This document shows positions 1 through 9,224 of a stretch of DNA of 64,000 nucleotides, one piece after another. The position numbers and the translations under genes were made by a program. This DNA is from Galliscardovia ingluviei. GTDB taxonomy: Bacteria; Actinomycetota; Actinomycetes; Actinomycetales; Bifidobacteriaceae. The DNA lies in assembly GCF_014635685.1 (NCBI RefSeq), contig NZ_BMDH01000004.1, positions 1 through 64,000 of the forward strand, given 5' to 3'. Position 1 is the stretch's first letter; each line of letters starts with the position of its first letter. The notes beneath the pieces were generated by a model, which had not been told where the DNA came from, did no database searches, and saw only the letters and a list, made by a program, of their open reading frames with translations.

Positions 1-238
1 CGCTGCTCCCAAACGATAATATTGGTAATTCTGACTATGCTCAGAGCAATTCACAATGGTGTTCACACGTAGCCTGGATTTTGTAAAGAATGCGAAATTT
101 TTCTAGCCTTGTTTTACCGATAATGCTCAGTGCAAGAGATAACTTTTTCAATCTTGCTTAGTAAAGGCATATCTTCAATATTGTTTAATCATCTAGAAAC
201 TGTGAACCTAGAACAGAGCCCTATATCGCATTCAAAAT

Positions 239-650
239 TCAGCGCAGAGAATTAGCGTCAAGTAAAAAATTGGCGGCATGAATTATTCGAATTCCATCAA
301 TATCAGTAGTATAATTGCCTTGCCGAACAATAATAATTTTTGGAAAGCCATCTCTAATTGACTGTAGCGGAGCAATTTCTCTTGTTTTGGTAGATTCTTC
401 CAGCATGGACTCTGTCACCTACACATAAACGCGCTGCCCAGCTTTTTCACAAACAAAATCAACTTCTTTGCCATACAGAGTGCCAACATGAACAGAAAAA
501 CCTAGATAGCGAAGATGCCAATACACAAGGTTTTCAAACGCTCTACCCGTATCGCTGCTACGATAGCCTCCATCCTCCGCACTCCGAAAATACCAATAAT
601 ATTTGCTTTTCGAAGCATAATATATTTTGTAAATTTTGGCTATTTTCCAA
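239..650 (-). pseudogene. remnant of DUF4143-type AAA ATPase (C-terminal part)
   Basis: Read on the minus strand, this stretch translates to the C-terminal part of a DUF4143 ATPase: an SDTGRAFENLVYWHLR segment, then LYGKEVDFVCEK, QRVYV, and a terminal FPKIIIV...GIRIIHAANFLL, ending at a stop at 239-241. An in-frame TAG at 419-421 interrupts the conserved VYVQVT-like strand. No AAA module or Walker motif is found upstream; the frame dissolves around 650. Intact relatives pair an N-terminal AAA domain with a C-terminal nuclease-like DUF4143 domain and are common accessory genes of uncertain role. The premature stop and missing front half make this a decayed copy. Confidence 0.75.
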
Positions 651-1192
651 CAGATTTTAACTTTAATTTTTTTCGCTACTCCGAAAATATTAAAATTATA
701 AAAAAATTCGGAGTACGCTATATCGCAACCGAAGAGTTTCTACGCACGCATAACCCTACTGTTCTCGGCTCAAAACAAGATTATGCACTCCTTCAAAATT
801 TACGCGATGCTGCTACATGGACATTACACTATGATTATTCGCAAGGCATTTCTGTTGAATTTATTCAGCAAATTAACGCACATATGACGCGAATCGCTAC
901 ACTTGAGCCAGGCAAACTCCGGACAGCAGCCAATATTCTTGTACATACCCAGTTCGGAGACTACTTCCCACCAATCCCTCAAAAGGAACATATTCAAACA
1001 CTTATCAGTGACTACACCACTCCTAGAGCAATACGCAATGCAGCAATTATCGACGCAGATAAAACCACTTTTAATACTCTGCTTGCATCATGGTACATGC
1101 GCAACGACCCACAAATCATTTATTGGCTCGCTGATTGTAGTCTTACACACCAAGGGTTAGACGATACAAGTCGTCCTATCGAAGTGAAGTAA
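515..1192 (+). pseudogene. Fic-family protein remnant lacking the catalytic motif
   Basis: The open frame has 225 codons, but Fic-like sequence begins only near residue 65 (about position 707): an ATEEFL...GSKQDYALLQNLRDA segment, an ISVEFIQQINAHMTR helix, then LEPGKLRTAANILVHTQFGDYFPPIP, the usual lead-in to the Fic core. The chain then jumps to FNTLLASWYM...IIYWLAD, which resembles the C-terminal end of such proteins. The block that should carry HPFxDGNGRxxR, needed for AMP transfer, is missing. The first 60 codons are antisense to the DUF4143 remnant and are probably not real. I read this as an inactivated Fic gene with an internal deletion; expression as a truncated protein cannot be excluded. 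Confidence 0.6.
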
Positions 1193-1238
1193 TTGCTTGG
1201 ATCGCCCTGCGATCAGAATTTATTGTCAAAATACAAAA

Positions 1239-1266
1239 AGGGCGAAACCCCAACGATTTCAGCCCT
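1239..1266 (-). terminator. intrinsic terminator after tRNA-Leu
   Basis: On the minus strand AGGGC-t-GAAA pairs with TTTC-GCCCT, a 9-bp stem with one bulge. It is followed by a T-rich run (TTTTTGTATTTTG). It lies just downstream of the minus-strand tRNA-Leu. Confidence 0.6.
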
Positions 1267-1275
1267 AAAAATGAG

Positions 1276-1358
1276 TGCGAATGGGGGGACTTGAACCCCC
1301 ACGAGCATACACTCACTGCCACCTGAAGACAGCGCGTCTACCATTCCGCCACATTCGC
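1276..1358 (-). tRNA. tRNA-Leu (anticodon CAG)
   Basis: This is a class II tRNA of 83 nt on the minus strand. The acceptor GCGAATG pairs with CATTCGC, with discriminator A. The leucine signature TGGCGGAATGGTAGACGCGC is in the D arm. The anticodon stem-loop CTGTC-TTCAGGT-GGCAG displays CAG, and a long variable arm and a GGTTCAAGTCC T arm follow. CCA is not encoded. Confidence 0.95.
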
Positions 1359-1500
1359 ATTCTGCAATCACTTGCTTTAATTCAAGCAATCATGCAGACA
1401 AAAGTACACCATACCACTAAGCAAACTACACGCGCAACTTGCAGTCCAAGCGTGTCGCACAGAAACTGCACAACAGAATATAGAACTACAGGACTTACGA

Positions 1501-2349
1501 TTACGCATTCAGAGCAGTTGCCGGAGTGACGCCAGATGCAATTTCAAAATGACATACTGCGCATCCCAAACCAACATGTGCAAATAATCCCTCAGTCGCC
1601 TGCGCACTCACCGTTTCATCCGCATGCAAAATAAACTTAAACGGCTGCTGACTGAGCGATGTTGGCGCAACCATAGCGGCATGTATTCCTTGCAAAAACC
1701 ACTGTGGCGCATCCTCAATACTCATCCCCTGCGGCAACTGACATAGCTCTTCTATCGGTTTGGTGCGCCTGCGCGTCAGCACGCGAGCTGGATAGCCAAA
1801 AGCAATAAACCAAATTACTTGCTCGTCTGCTTGCGCCTGCCACCAAGGATTGCTCACAGCATGCGCATTATCAAGCACAGCCCATGAAGTAGCTAAACCA
1901 AGCTGTACGGCATGCAACACTACGCGCTCACCGTAATATCCTACGGTCTCTTGTAATGCAATTTCTGCAGGGTCTGTTGCCGCAATATCTTGAGCATTAC
2001 TTTTATCCCAGCCTTGCGTAGAGCGCGTAGAGCCTCCATTTACTGCCGGCGACTGACTTGTAGTATCAACCGCACTTACCTTAGGTTTACCGATTAACGC
2101 AATAGCATTATGCACCCCAGTAAACCTGCCATAATGTGTGGGCAGACCTAAAAACGCATCATCTACACCACACGCCATTTGCATGTGCAAACCAGACTGC
2201 GCATTCAAATCATCAATCAAGGACTGTAACGATTGGCAAACGGAATTATCAACTGGCTGATCTGTATATGCACGCACAGCATGACGCTGCTGCATTGCTT
2301 CCATCAGACTCATTTGAAGCAGATCCATTTGATCGTGTTCCTTCCCCAT
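1501..2349 (-). CDS. nitroreductase family protein
   Basis: Encodes a flavin-dependent nitroreductase-like protein of about 282 residues. It opens with MEAMQQRHAVRAYTDQPV, the family's FMN-contacting N-terminal RR/RHAVR motif. Further on are an AIALIGKP strand, a GYYGERVVLHAVQLGLATSWAV helix typical of the dimer interface, and IAFGYPA near the C-terminal half. The family reduces nitro compounds, quinones or flavins with NAD(P)H; the substrate cannot be told here. The chosen ATG at 2349 has GGAG five bases upstream; an ATG at 2328 with GGAAGG farther off is the alternative. It is longer than the usual 170-220 residue enzyme because two lobes are present, as in TM1586-like nitroreductases. It follows tgt on the same strand. 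Confidence 0.75.
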   Translation of the reverse strand: MGKEHDQMDLLQMSLMEAMQQRHAVRAYTDQPVDNSVCQSLQSLIDDLNAQSGLHMQMACGVDDAFLGLPTHYGRFTGVHNAIALIGKPKVSAVDTTSQSPAVNGGSTRSTQGWDKSNAQDIAATDPAEIALQETVGYYGERVVLHAVQLGLATSWAVLDNAHAVSNPWWQAQADEQVIWFIAFGYPARVLTRRRTKPIEELCQLPQGMSIEDAPQWFLQGIHAAMVAPTSLSQQPFKFILHADETVSAQATEGLFAHVGLGCAVCHFEIASGVTPATALNA

Positions 2350-2499
2350 TGAAACTCCGCTACACACCGATGTCCGCTTGCACATGCACAGCTACACACT
2401 GCAAACTGCCTCTTGCCTGGCTGCTCACTACCCGACTATCCCTCACGCAATGTGCCAAATAATGAGCAACCTACGGCATGTCACTCATGCAGTATATAC

Positions 2500-3984
2500 C
2501 TAGCCTTTCGACCCATTGGCATAGAATCGCGCCAGCGTTTCTCGCTTAAACTCATCGAAGTATCCACCATCAATTGAAGCACGAATATCGTCAAGCAAAC
2601 GAATAAAGAAGCGCTCATTGTGAATTGTGGCAAGCGTACTACCGGTCATTTCTCGAGATCGCAGCAAGTGATGAATGTAGGCGCGAGAATAATGCTGGCA
2701 CGTGTAGCAATCACAACCTTCTTCCAATGGTCTAAAATCTCGCTTCAACGCAGTGCGCAGCACATTCCAACGTCCATCGCGCGTATAAATAGCACCATTG
2801 CGCGCAGTCCTGGCAGGTGCTACACAGTCAAACGTATCACCGCCATTTTCGACACCAGCAAAAATATCATCAACAGCAGCAATACCAAGCACATGTCGTG
2901 GTCTACTCTCTGGCATCACATCGCAAATCCACGCGCAAATTTGCCCAAGCAGTCGCTTTTCAATAGCCCCACCAATGCCCACGCCATCGAAATCAAGGGA
3001 TGCAATCTGCTGGGCAGCATGGCGGCGCAAATCCTCATAATTAGCACCTTGTACTACACCAAACAGTGCTTGATAAGGCTTACCCACCCGCTCTTGCGTC
3101 AGCCGCTGGTGCTCAGCCACACAACGCTGCGCCCAACGGTACGTGCGCTCTACAGATTCTTCCTGATACTGCCGCGTATTCATCAGCGTAGTTAGCTCAT
3201 CGAACGCAAACATAATGTCAGCGCCAATCCGATGTTGAATACCCATGGAAATTTCTGCACTAAAACGATGCATCGAACCATTGAGCGGTGATTTAAACGT
3301 CACACCATCCTCATCTACAAACGCATGGCGTTCTTTGCCATCAGCAATCACATCATCAGACTGCAAACCACTGACATCCATTGCTAATGTTTTCTTAAAA
3401 CCAGCACCAAGCGACAACACTTGAAATCCGCCAGAATCAGTAAAAGTAGGACCATCCCAATTCATAAACCTACTCAAACCGCCGGCAGCATCAAGAATTT
3501 CATCCCCAGGTCGTTCATACAAGTGGAATGCATTAGCCAGTAAGCACTGCGCTCCCATATCGCGCATTTGCTCAGGCAATACAGCTTTCATTGTCGCCTG
3601 AGTAGCTACAGGAACGAAGGCTGGCGTGTGAATGTCGCCATGCGGCGTATGAATAACGCCCGTTCTACCATGCCGAGCACCATCTTTACCTAGACCATCA
3701 GCCGTTGCCTGTAACCTGGTATGCACCTCGAAACTAAATGCTGACCTATCTCCCGGCTTGCCTTCTTGCATGCCTCGTGGTGTAGCAAAATCATGCAACC
3801 CTTGCGGCAATGAATCAGCAATCAACGGAGATTGTTTATGTAATAGCTCACGCTGCTTGGCAAGTTTGCGTTGTAATTTTTCTTCTTGCTTTTGACGTTG
3901 TATTTTTGCCTGTCGTTTGCGCTCTGCCCAACTCATTTTGGTCCGCTGCTGCGCACCTTGCTGCTCATTTTGTGCTTCACTCAT
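2500..3984 (-). CDS. tgt: queuine/preQ1 tRNA-guanine transglycosylase
   Basis: Bacterial Tgt swaps guanine 34 for preQ1 in GUN-anticodon tRNAs. The catalytic domain starts near residue 85 after a lysine/glutamine-rich extension that is probably disordered. Seen motifs are TDSGGFQVLSLG (substrate-binding Asp), GVVQGANYEDLR, FDGVGIGGAI, and GGDTFDCVAPARTARNG, which holds the second catalytic Asp. The zinc site is CDCYTCxxYxxAYIHHL with the downstream His. At 494 residues it is about 100 longer than E. coli Tgt because of the N-terminal extension. No Shine-Dalgarno is visible; a TATAGT box ends 8 nt before the ATG, which suggests a leaderless transcript. An internal ATG at 3936 is the alternative start. 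Confidence 0.93.
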   Translation of the reverse strand: MSEAQNEQQGAQQRTKMSWAERKRQAKIQRQKQEEKLQRKLAKQRELLHKQSPLIADSLPQGLHDFATPRGMQEGKPGDRSAFSFEVHTRLQATADGLGKDGARHGRTGVIHTPHGDIHTPAFVPVATQATMKAVLPEQMRDMGAQCLLANAFHLYERPGDEILDAAGGLSRFMNWDGPTFTDSGGFQVLSLGAGFKKTLAMDVSGLQSDDVIADGKERHAFVDEDGVTFKSPLNGSMHRFSAEISMGIQHRIGADIMFAFDELTTLMNTRQYQEESVERTYRWAQRCVAEHQRLTQERVGKPYQALFGVVQGANYEDLRRHAAQQIASLDFDGVGIGGAIEKRLLGQICAWICDVMPESRPRHVLGIAAVDDIFAGVENGGDTFDCVAPARTARNGAIYTRDGRWNVLRTALKRDFRPLEEGCDCYTCQHYSRAYIHHLLRSREMTGSTLATIHNERFFIRLLDDIRASIDGGYFDEFKRETLARFYANGSKG

Positions 3985-4214
3985 AGTGAATAACTATACT
4001 GCACGGTTCACACCCAACTTCCCTTAAATAAAACTTGAGATAACTCTTCGATAATTCAAAAGCGGCTTTCAACAAACATTCAGAAAACTTCCAGAAAAGA
4101 ATACTTTACTCATAATTAGCTAGCGAACGTGAAAAAGAAGAATAAAACGAGCAAAAAGCACCTGCCAGTGAACCCACCCCGTTACACTTAGAGCAGGAAA
4201 TAAGGGAGGAAACC

Positions 4215-6305
4215 ATGGCTGAAGAATTTGAGCCAAAAGACGCACAGCAACAAGTGCCACAGTCAGACGCTACTAATCAAACGTCAGAATCAGTAAACAC
4301 TTCTGCTGAACAAGCATCTTCTGAACAAGATGCACCATTGCAGAGCACTGCTGAATACGCAGACAACACGGATAACGTGAACGACACAAACGTCGCCAGT
4401 GCTGCATATTCAAGTGCTGCATATTCAGTAGATACTCAACAAAGCGATACGCAGCAAAACACCGCACAGGTTGACCAGCAAGAAGCCACTGAACCCCTTG
4501 CTACTGTAGAAAACACGCAGGCACAGACAGCATACACGCCTGCTCCTGAGTATGGTGCTTATGGTGCAACATACGACGCTGAATCTAGCGCAAGCAGCGA
4601 TACCCAAACACAGCAGTACGCAACGCCTCAGTTTGGTCAGTATGCTACTTCGCAGCCTTCGCAGCCTTCACAGTCCAACAATCAGTATGGCGTAGGACAG
4701 TATGGCAACCAGTATAGTACCTCACAATCGCCATATGCCAGCCAATACGGGCAGCAGTATGGTCAGTCACAGGATGCCAATCAGCAGGGTCAGTATGCCA
4801 GCCAGCAGGCAAACCAGCCATACTGGGGTCAGCAGCAGTACTCGTATGCAGGAACTTCATCAGATGAAGCTGCCGCAAACGATCCACAAGCACAGGCACA
4901 GACTCAGCAAGCACAACAAACACAGCAGTTTACCACTACACGAACTGCTCCTGATGGTCAGCCAGATGGACAGCAGCAACGCCGACAGCCAAATACTATT
5001 GCCGTTGCAGTAACCACCGGCATTATTACGGTGATCGTTTCCGTTGCTATGTGCTTGGGTCTTGGCATGGCCGCTATCAACAATGGCTGGGTGCAGTTGC
5101 ATTCCACAGGCTCAACCTCAATAACTTCCAATACCGGCGGTAGTGGTACTGCTCAGGCTGTTTCTGGGCAAGCGCCTGATTGGCAGCAAGTTGCAAAGAA
5201 CGTGTCCAGCTCTGTAGTTGCCATTCAAACTGAAGTTGAGCAAAATGGTCAGTCTGGTATTGCTAAAGGTTCCGGCGCAATCATTTCTAAAGATGGCGAT
5301 GTTGTTACTAACAACCACGTAGTAACCGGTGCTAAGCAAATCCAGGTAACACTGTCCAACGGCCAAGTATATGAAGCTGAACTTGTAGGAACAGATGTCA
5401 CTACTGATTTGGCAGTTATTAAAATTAAGAACGCTCCATCAGATTTAACTCCAGTAACCTTTGCTGATTCAGACAAGCTGGCAGTCGGCGAAAATATCAT
5501 GGCTATCGGCAATCCGTTAGGCTATGAAAACACTGCAACAACAGGTATTGTGTCTGCATTGAACCGCCCTGTCACCGTAATGGATGAGCAAAATAATCAG
5601 ATTGTTACTAACGCTGTTCAAATTGACGCTGCAATCAACCCTGGTAACTCTGGCGGTCCAACATTTAACGCCGCAGGACAGGTTATTGGCATCAACTCTT
5701 CTATTGCAACAGCCTCAAGTGCATCTTCTAGTAGCGAAGCAGGCTCTATTGGTATCGGTTTTGCTATCCCATCTAATTTAGTCAAGCGTGTAGCTACAGA
5801 GATTGAAAAGAATGGCAAAGTACAGCATGTTGCTCTTGGCGTAACAGTAACTTCTGGCTCTGCTGAGGTTGATGGCGCAACCCGTACTGGCGCAAAAATC
5901 ACCAGTTCACAAAGCGCCAGCAATGGCGTAGTTGAAGGTAGTCCAGCAGCAAAGGCTGGATTGAAGGCAAATGATGTGATTATCGGCTACAACGGCAAAG
6001 CTGTAAACTCTGTTGCTTCCCTACTGGGTTACGTGCGCGCAAGCTCTATGGGCGAAACTGTGACCCTGACTGTTGTCCGCGATGGTAAGTCCATGGATGT
6101 GCAAGTCACACTTGACCAAGCCGAGGAGGCCGTTAATGGCACAAACCGTCAAGATAATTCCAGTAGAAGAATGCAGGGCAACAACGACAGCAACGGCTCC
6201 AACGGCAATAATGGGGATTCACAAGGTAACTCCAATAACGGTAACTCCGATAATGGTTCCGGAAAATCCCTTGATCCATTCGATCCGTTTGGCTTCGGTT
6301 GGTAA
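4215..6305 (+). CDS. HtrA/DegP-like membrane-anchored serine protease
   Basis: An S1C-family protease with a cytoplasmic Q/S/Y-rich low-complexity N terminus (residues 1 to about 255), one membrane segment near 260-285, a trypsin-like domain from about 318 and one PDZ domain at about 545-640. The catalytic triad is His368 in NNHVVTG, Asp398 in TTDLAVIKI and Ser479 in GNSGGP. A short N/S/G-rich tail follows the PDZ. The family degrades or refolds damaged exported proteins outside the membrane. The start follows a GGGAGG sequence with suitable spacing. The gene stands alone and ends before a strong terminator. The repetitive N-terminal YGQQYGQ-type sequence resembles other actinobacterial HtrA proteins. 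Confidence 0.92.
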   Translation: MAEEFEPKDAQQQVPQSDATNQTSESVNTSAEQASSEQDAPLQSTAEYADNTDNVNDTNVASAAYSSAAYSVDTQQSDTQQNTAQVDQQEATEPLATVENTQAQTAYTPAPEYGAYGATYDAESSASSDTQTQQYATPQFGQYATSQPSQPSQSNNQYGVGQYGNQYSTSQSPYASQYGQQYGQSQDANQQGQYASQQANQPYWGQQQYSYAGTSSDEAAANDPQAQAQTQQAQQTQQFTTTRTAPDGQPDGQQQRRQPNTIAVAVTTGIITVIVSVAMCLGLGMAAINNGWVQLHSTGSTSITSNTGGSGTAQAVSGQAPDWQQVAKNVSSSVVAIQTEVEQNGQSGIAKGSGAIISKDGDVVTNNHVVTGAKQIQVTLSNGQVYEAELVGTDVTTDLAVIKIKNAPSDLTPVTFADSDKLAVGENIMAIGNPLGYENTATTGIVSALNRPVTVMDEQNNQIVTNAVQIDAAINPGNSGGPTFNAAGQVIGINSSIATASSASSSSEAGSIGIGFAIPSNLVKRVATEIEKNGKVQHVALGVTVTSGSAEVDGATRTGAKITSSQSASNGVVEGSPAAKAGLKANDVIIGYNGKAVNSVASLLGYVRASSMGETVTLTVVRDGKSMDVQVTLDQAEEAVNGTNRQDNSSRRMQGNNDSNGSNGNNGDSQGNSNNGNSDNGSGKSLDPFDPFGFGW

Positions 6306-6674
6306 TGTCGAGTGACGCGGAATCACCATACGCCATATAAGTTCATCGATTAAATTAAGCTCTACTGTACATAACGCGCAGTAGAGCTTGCTTTTTTCTT
6401 CACTACACGGTATTGTCGCAAGCAATAACTGAATATCGATTCTTTACGCCGTGTATCACACATTGCGCAGATTTTGAAGTTTCAAACTTCTTAAAGTTTT
6501 CTAATCAAGCGCAACGTGGGATGGGTTAACAAGGCGTGAATACAGCGCTTTTGGCGCATTGATGAATGCTTGCAGCTCATACTTTGGGACGTATGGGTTG
6601 AAGCTGTGGTCACTACCCAGCTGGCAGGAATTCTTAACGCGTCGATTGCCCGTACATTAAGCGTAAGGAGTACC
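6306..6674. other. non-coding gap between htrA and the P-type ATPase gene
   Basis: It holds the htrA terminator at 6357-6389. The rest has no convincing gene. A GCGC-ttttg-GCGC inverted repeat lies near 6548, and an AAGGAG ribosome site sits five bases before the ATPase start at 6675. Confidence 0.6.
6357..6389 (+). terminator. intrinsic terminator of the htrA-like gene
   Basis: AAGCTCTACTG pairs perfectly with CAGTAGAGCTT (11 bp, 11-nt loop), followed by GCTTTTTTC. Confidence 0.85.
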
Positions 6675-9104
6675 ATGAAAAAGTTCATGGACCGTGCAAT
6701 AGATATTTGCCGTCTAGTCCCTCAATTACCAGTTGTTGTTCTTTCTGCAATTTTTGTAGCATTACTGTGGAATACTCGCCCTTGGGGGGATCATTTTATT
6801 TGGTATATCAACCCAAGTCTTGGGCAATGGATTGTTATTCTACTAGTCATTTACACCGTTATTGACACGTTAAAAGGCATGATTGATGACATTCGGCACG
6901 GTCATGTGGGCGTGGATATTTTGGCAGTAGTTGCTATTCTTTCCACACTTGCTGTTCAAGAATATTGGGCAAGCTGGGTTGTGGTGTTGATGATATATTC
7001 AGGCGCCGCTATTGAAGCATATGCACAAGCAAAAGCAGAGCGCAATCTCACAGCCCTGCTTGATGCTGCTCCACAGACAGCACATGTGGCGCAATTGCCA
7101 GGAGTTGGTCGTAACGCAAGTAATGCAAATAGTGCAAATAACGCAAGCAGTAGTGCAGGGTCAAGCCGATCTCAGCAATCGCATATCGAGCGCCACGCAA
7201 CCATCGACAATGCCAACGTCCAAACTGGTGCCAATTCAGACACTGACAGCGACTCAGTAAGCGAACATGAGAAAACCATTGCGCGTCAAGCAGAGCGCAC
7301 ACCATTTACTACTGTTCCTGTTGATCAAGTACAACTTGGTGATGTCATTATTGTGCTGCCGGGAGAAACAGTTCCTGTTGACGGCAAATTGCTAAGCGGC
7401 TCGGCAACACTTGATTTGTCTAATATCAATGGCGAGCCTGTACCGCGCGAAGTTTACGCTGGCGCACGTGTAATGTCTGGCGCTATTAATGGGTCAAGCA
7501 CATTGACAATGCGTGCTACAGAGTTGGCTCGCGATTCGCAATACCAGCGCATTATTGAATTGGTTAACTCTGCACAAAATTCTCGCGCAGCCGTAGTGAA
7601 AACTGCTGACTTGCTTGCTGTGCCATTTACTGTGCTGTCGTTCGTTATTGCTTGTGCAGCATGGATTATTTCCGGCGTACCAGAGCGTTTCGCCCAAGTT
7701 TTGGTTCTTGCAACCCCTTGCCCACTGCTCATTGCTGCACCTGTAGCTTATATTGCAGGCACCGGTCGTCTAGCAAAACTTGGTATTCTGATCAAAGCGC
7801 AGGATGTGCTCGAAAACTTGGGACGAGTTTCTCATGTGTTCTTTGATAAAACCGGTACTTTAACTGTGAAGAAGCCACAAGTAGTACGCGTAGAGGCAGT
7901 GCAACAGCAAATACAGCAGAACTCAGATCAGACACAAAGTCAGACACGACCAGCACAGCAGCTTGATACTGACCATATTTTGATGTATGCAGGCGTTATT
8001 GAATCCTATTCTGTGCACATTCTGGCAAAAGGTATTACTACAGCTGGTAATGCAGTAATGCAAGGTCTGCGTAAAGCCGTTTCTCAGGCGGGCGCTGTGG
8101 CTTCTGGCGAGGATGCGTGGTTGAGTGATGAACATGCTTACCCTGTGGTGAAGAACGTTGTTGAAGACGCAGGTAAAGGTGTTAGCGGCGAGGTTAACGG
8201 ACACACCATTCGCGTGGGAAGATTTGCTTTTGTAACGCAGTCTGAGCAAAATACAACAACGTCATCACCTGCCTCACCTGAGCAAAGTAATAATCAGCCG
8301 GCACTAGGCAAGCAACATTCTGCAGATGGTTTCCGAAAAACTGCTAGCCCAGTATCTGCGGCATCATCTGCAACAACAAATGCATCAAGCAATTCGCAGA
8401 CTACCCCGAGCGGCAAAGAGTATTTCGGCGAGCTTGCACCAGATGAGATGGCAACCTATGTTGCTGTTGACGGCGTACTTGCGGCGCGTATTGTTCTTAA
8501 GGATGTGCCACGCGCCAACGCCGAGTCTGCCCTTGAACAATTACACGAACTCGGCGTACAGCGCCTTACCATGGTTACTGGAGACAAACTTGCCTCAGCG
8601 CAGATTATTGCCGATGAAGTCGGTATTACGGATATTCACGCTTCCCTCTTCCCTGAGGGCAAAGTTCAAGTAATTCATGATGCTTCTGCAGCACAGCCAG
8701 AGACTACACCATGGTGGGATAAGCTTATTGCCAAGTTTACTGGTGAGCCAATCACCCGTTCTATTACGATGATGGTTGGTGACGGCGTTAATGATGCGCC
8801 AGTGCTCGCTGCAGCTGATATTGGTATGGCAATGACTGATGGCACATCGACTGCTGCTTCCGAATCAGCACAAGTAGTGATTATGAATGATGATATTGCC
8901 GCAGTACCACGCGCTATTGCAGTTTCTCGCCGCACCAAGCGCATTATGCTGCAGGCAGTATGCATTGGTCTTGGGCTAGCAACTATCGGCATGATTGCAG
9001 CAGCATTTAATATCATTCCTGTAGTAATTGGCGCGTTTATGCAGGAAGCTATTGATGTAGTTTCTATTCTCTGGGCACTAACTGCTGTCCTCGATAGAGA
9101 CTAA
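6675..9104 (+). CDS. heavy-metal-type P1B cation-translocating ATPase
   Basis: An ATP-driven membrane pump of 809 residues. ATG 6675 is chosen because AAGGAG precedes it by five bases. The actuator-domain loop is NGEPVPRE, the transmembrane metal motif is TPCPLLIAAP, the phosphorylated Asp391 is in DKTGTLT, and the hinge is MVGDGVNDAPVL. No N-terminal metal-binding CxxC domain is present. The motif places it among P1B pumps for soft transition metals; the ion cannot be fixed. Two S/N/Q-rich inserts, about residues 150-210 and 525-580, interrupt the actuator and nucleotide-binding regions. The His-Pro pair that marks P1B nucleotide-binding domains reads His-Ile here (SVHILAKGI). It stands alone between two terminators. 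Confidence 0.88.
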   Translation: MKKFMDRAIDICRLVPQLPVVVLSAIFVALLWNTRPWGDHFIWYINPSLGQWIVILLVIYTVIDTLKGMIDDIRHGHVGVDILAVVAILSTLAVQEYWASWVVVLMIYSGAAIEAYAQAKAERNLTALLDAAPQTAHVAQLPGVGRNASNANSANNASSSAGSSRSQQSHIERHATIDNANVQTGANSDTDSDSVSEHEKTIARQAERTPFTTVPVDQVQLGDVIIVLPGETVPVDGKLLSGSATLDLSNINGEPVPREVYAGARVMSGAINGSSTLTMRATELARDSQYQRIIELVNSAQNSRAAVVKTADLLAVPFTVLSFVIACAAWIISGVPERFAQVLVLATPCPLLIAAPVAYIAGTGRLAKLGILIKAQDVLENLGRVSHVFFDKTGTLTVKKPQVVRVEAVQQQIQQNSDQTQSQTRPAQQLDTDHILMYAGVIESYSVHILAKGITTAGNAVMQGLRKAVSQAGAVASGEDAWLSDEHAYPVVKNVVEDAGKGVSGEVNGHTIRVGRFAFVTQSEQNTTTSSPASPEQSNNQPALGKQHSADGFRKTASPVSAASSATTNASSNSQTTPSGKEYFGELAPDEMATYVAVDGVLAARIVLKDVPRANAESALEQLHELGVQRLTMVTGDKLASAQIIADEVGITDIHASLFPEGKVQVIHDASAAQPETTPWWDKLIAKFTGEPITRSITMMVGDGVNDAPVLAAADIGMAMTDGTSTAASESAQVVIMNDDIAAVPRAIAVSRRTKRIMLQAVCIGLGLATIGMIAAAFNIIPVVIGAFMQEAIDVVSILWALTAVLDRD

Positions 9105-9142
9105 GAAATCAATGAGCGTTCTATAATCCGTTCTATGATCAT

Positions 9143-9187
9143 AAGCCCATTGAAATTACGCTATGTTGCATAAATTTCAGTGGGCTT
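9143..9187. terminator. hairpin terminator after the P-type ATPase gene
   Basis: A 15-bp stem with one G-T pair (AAGCCCATTGAAATT with AATTTCAGTGGGCTT) lies 38 nt after the stop codon. The T run is weak. Confidence 0.7.
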
Positions 9188-9224
9188 GTGTGCAAAGGTG
9201 TGGTAATACGTTAGGCTGGTAGGT

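Noticed and set aside
2620-3195. 191-codon plus-strand open frame inside tgt
   Set aside because: Antisense to conserved Tgt sequence, with no recognisable protein features.
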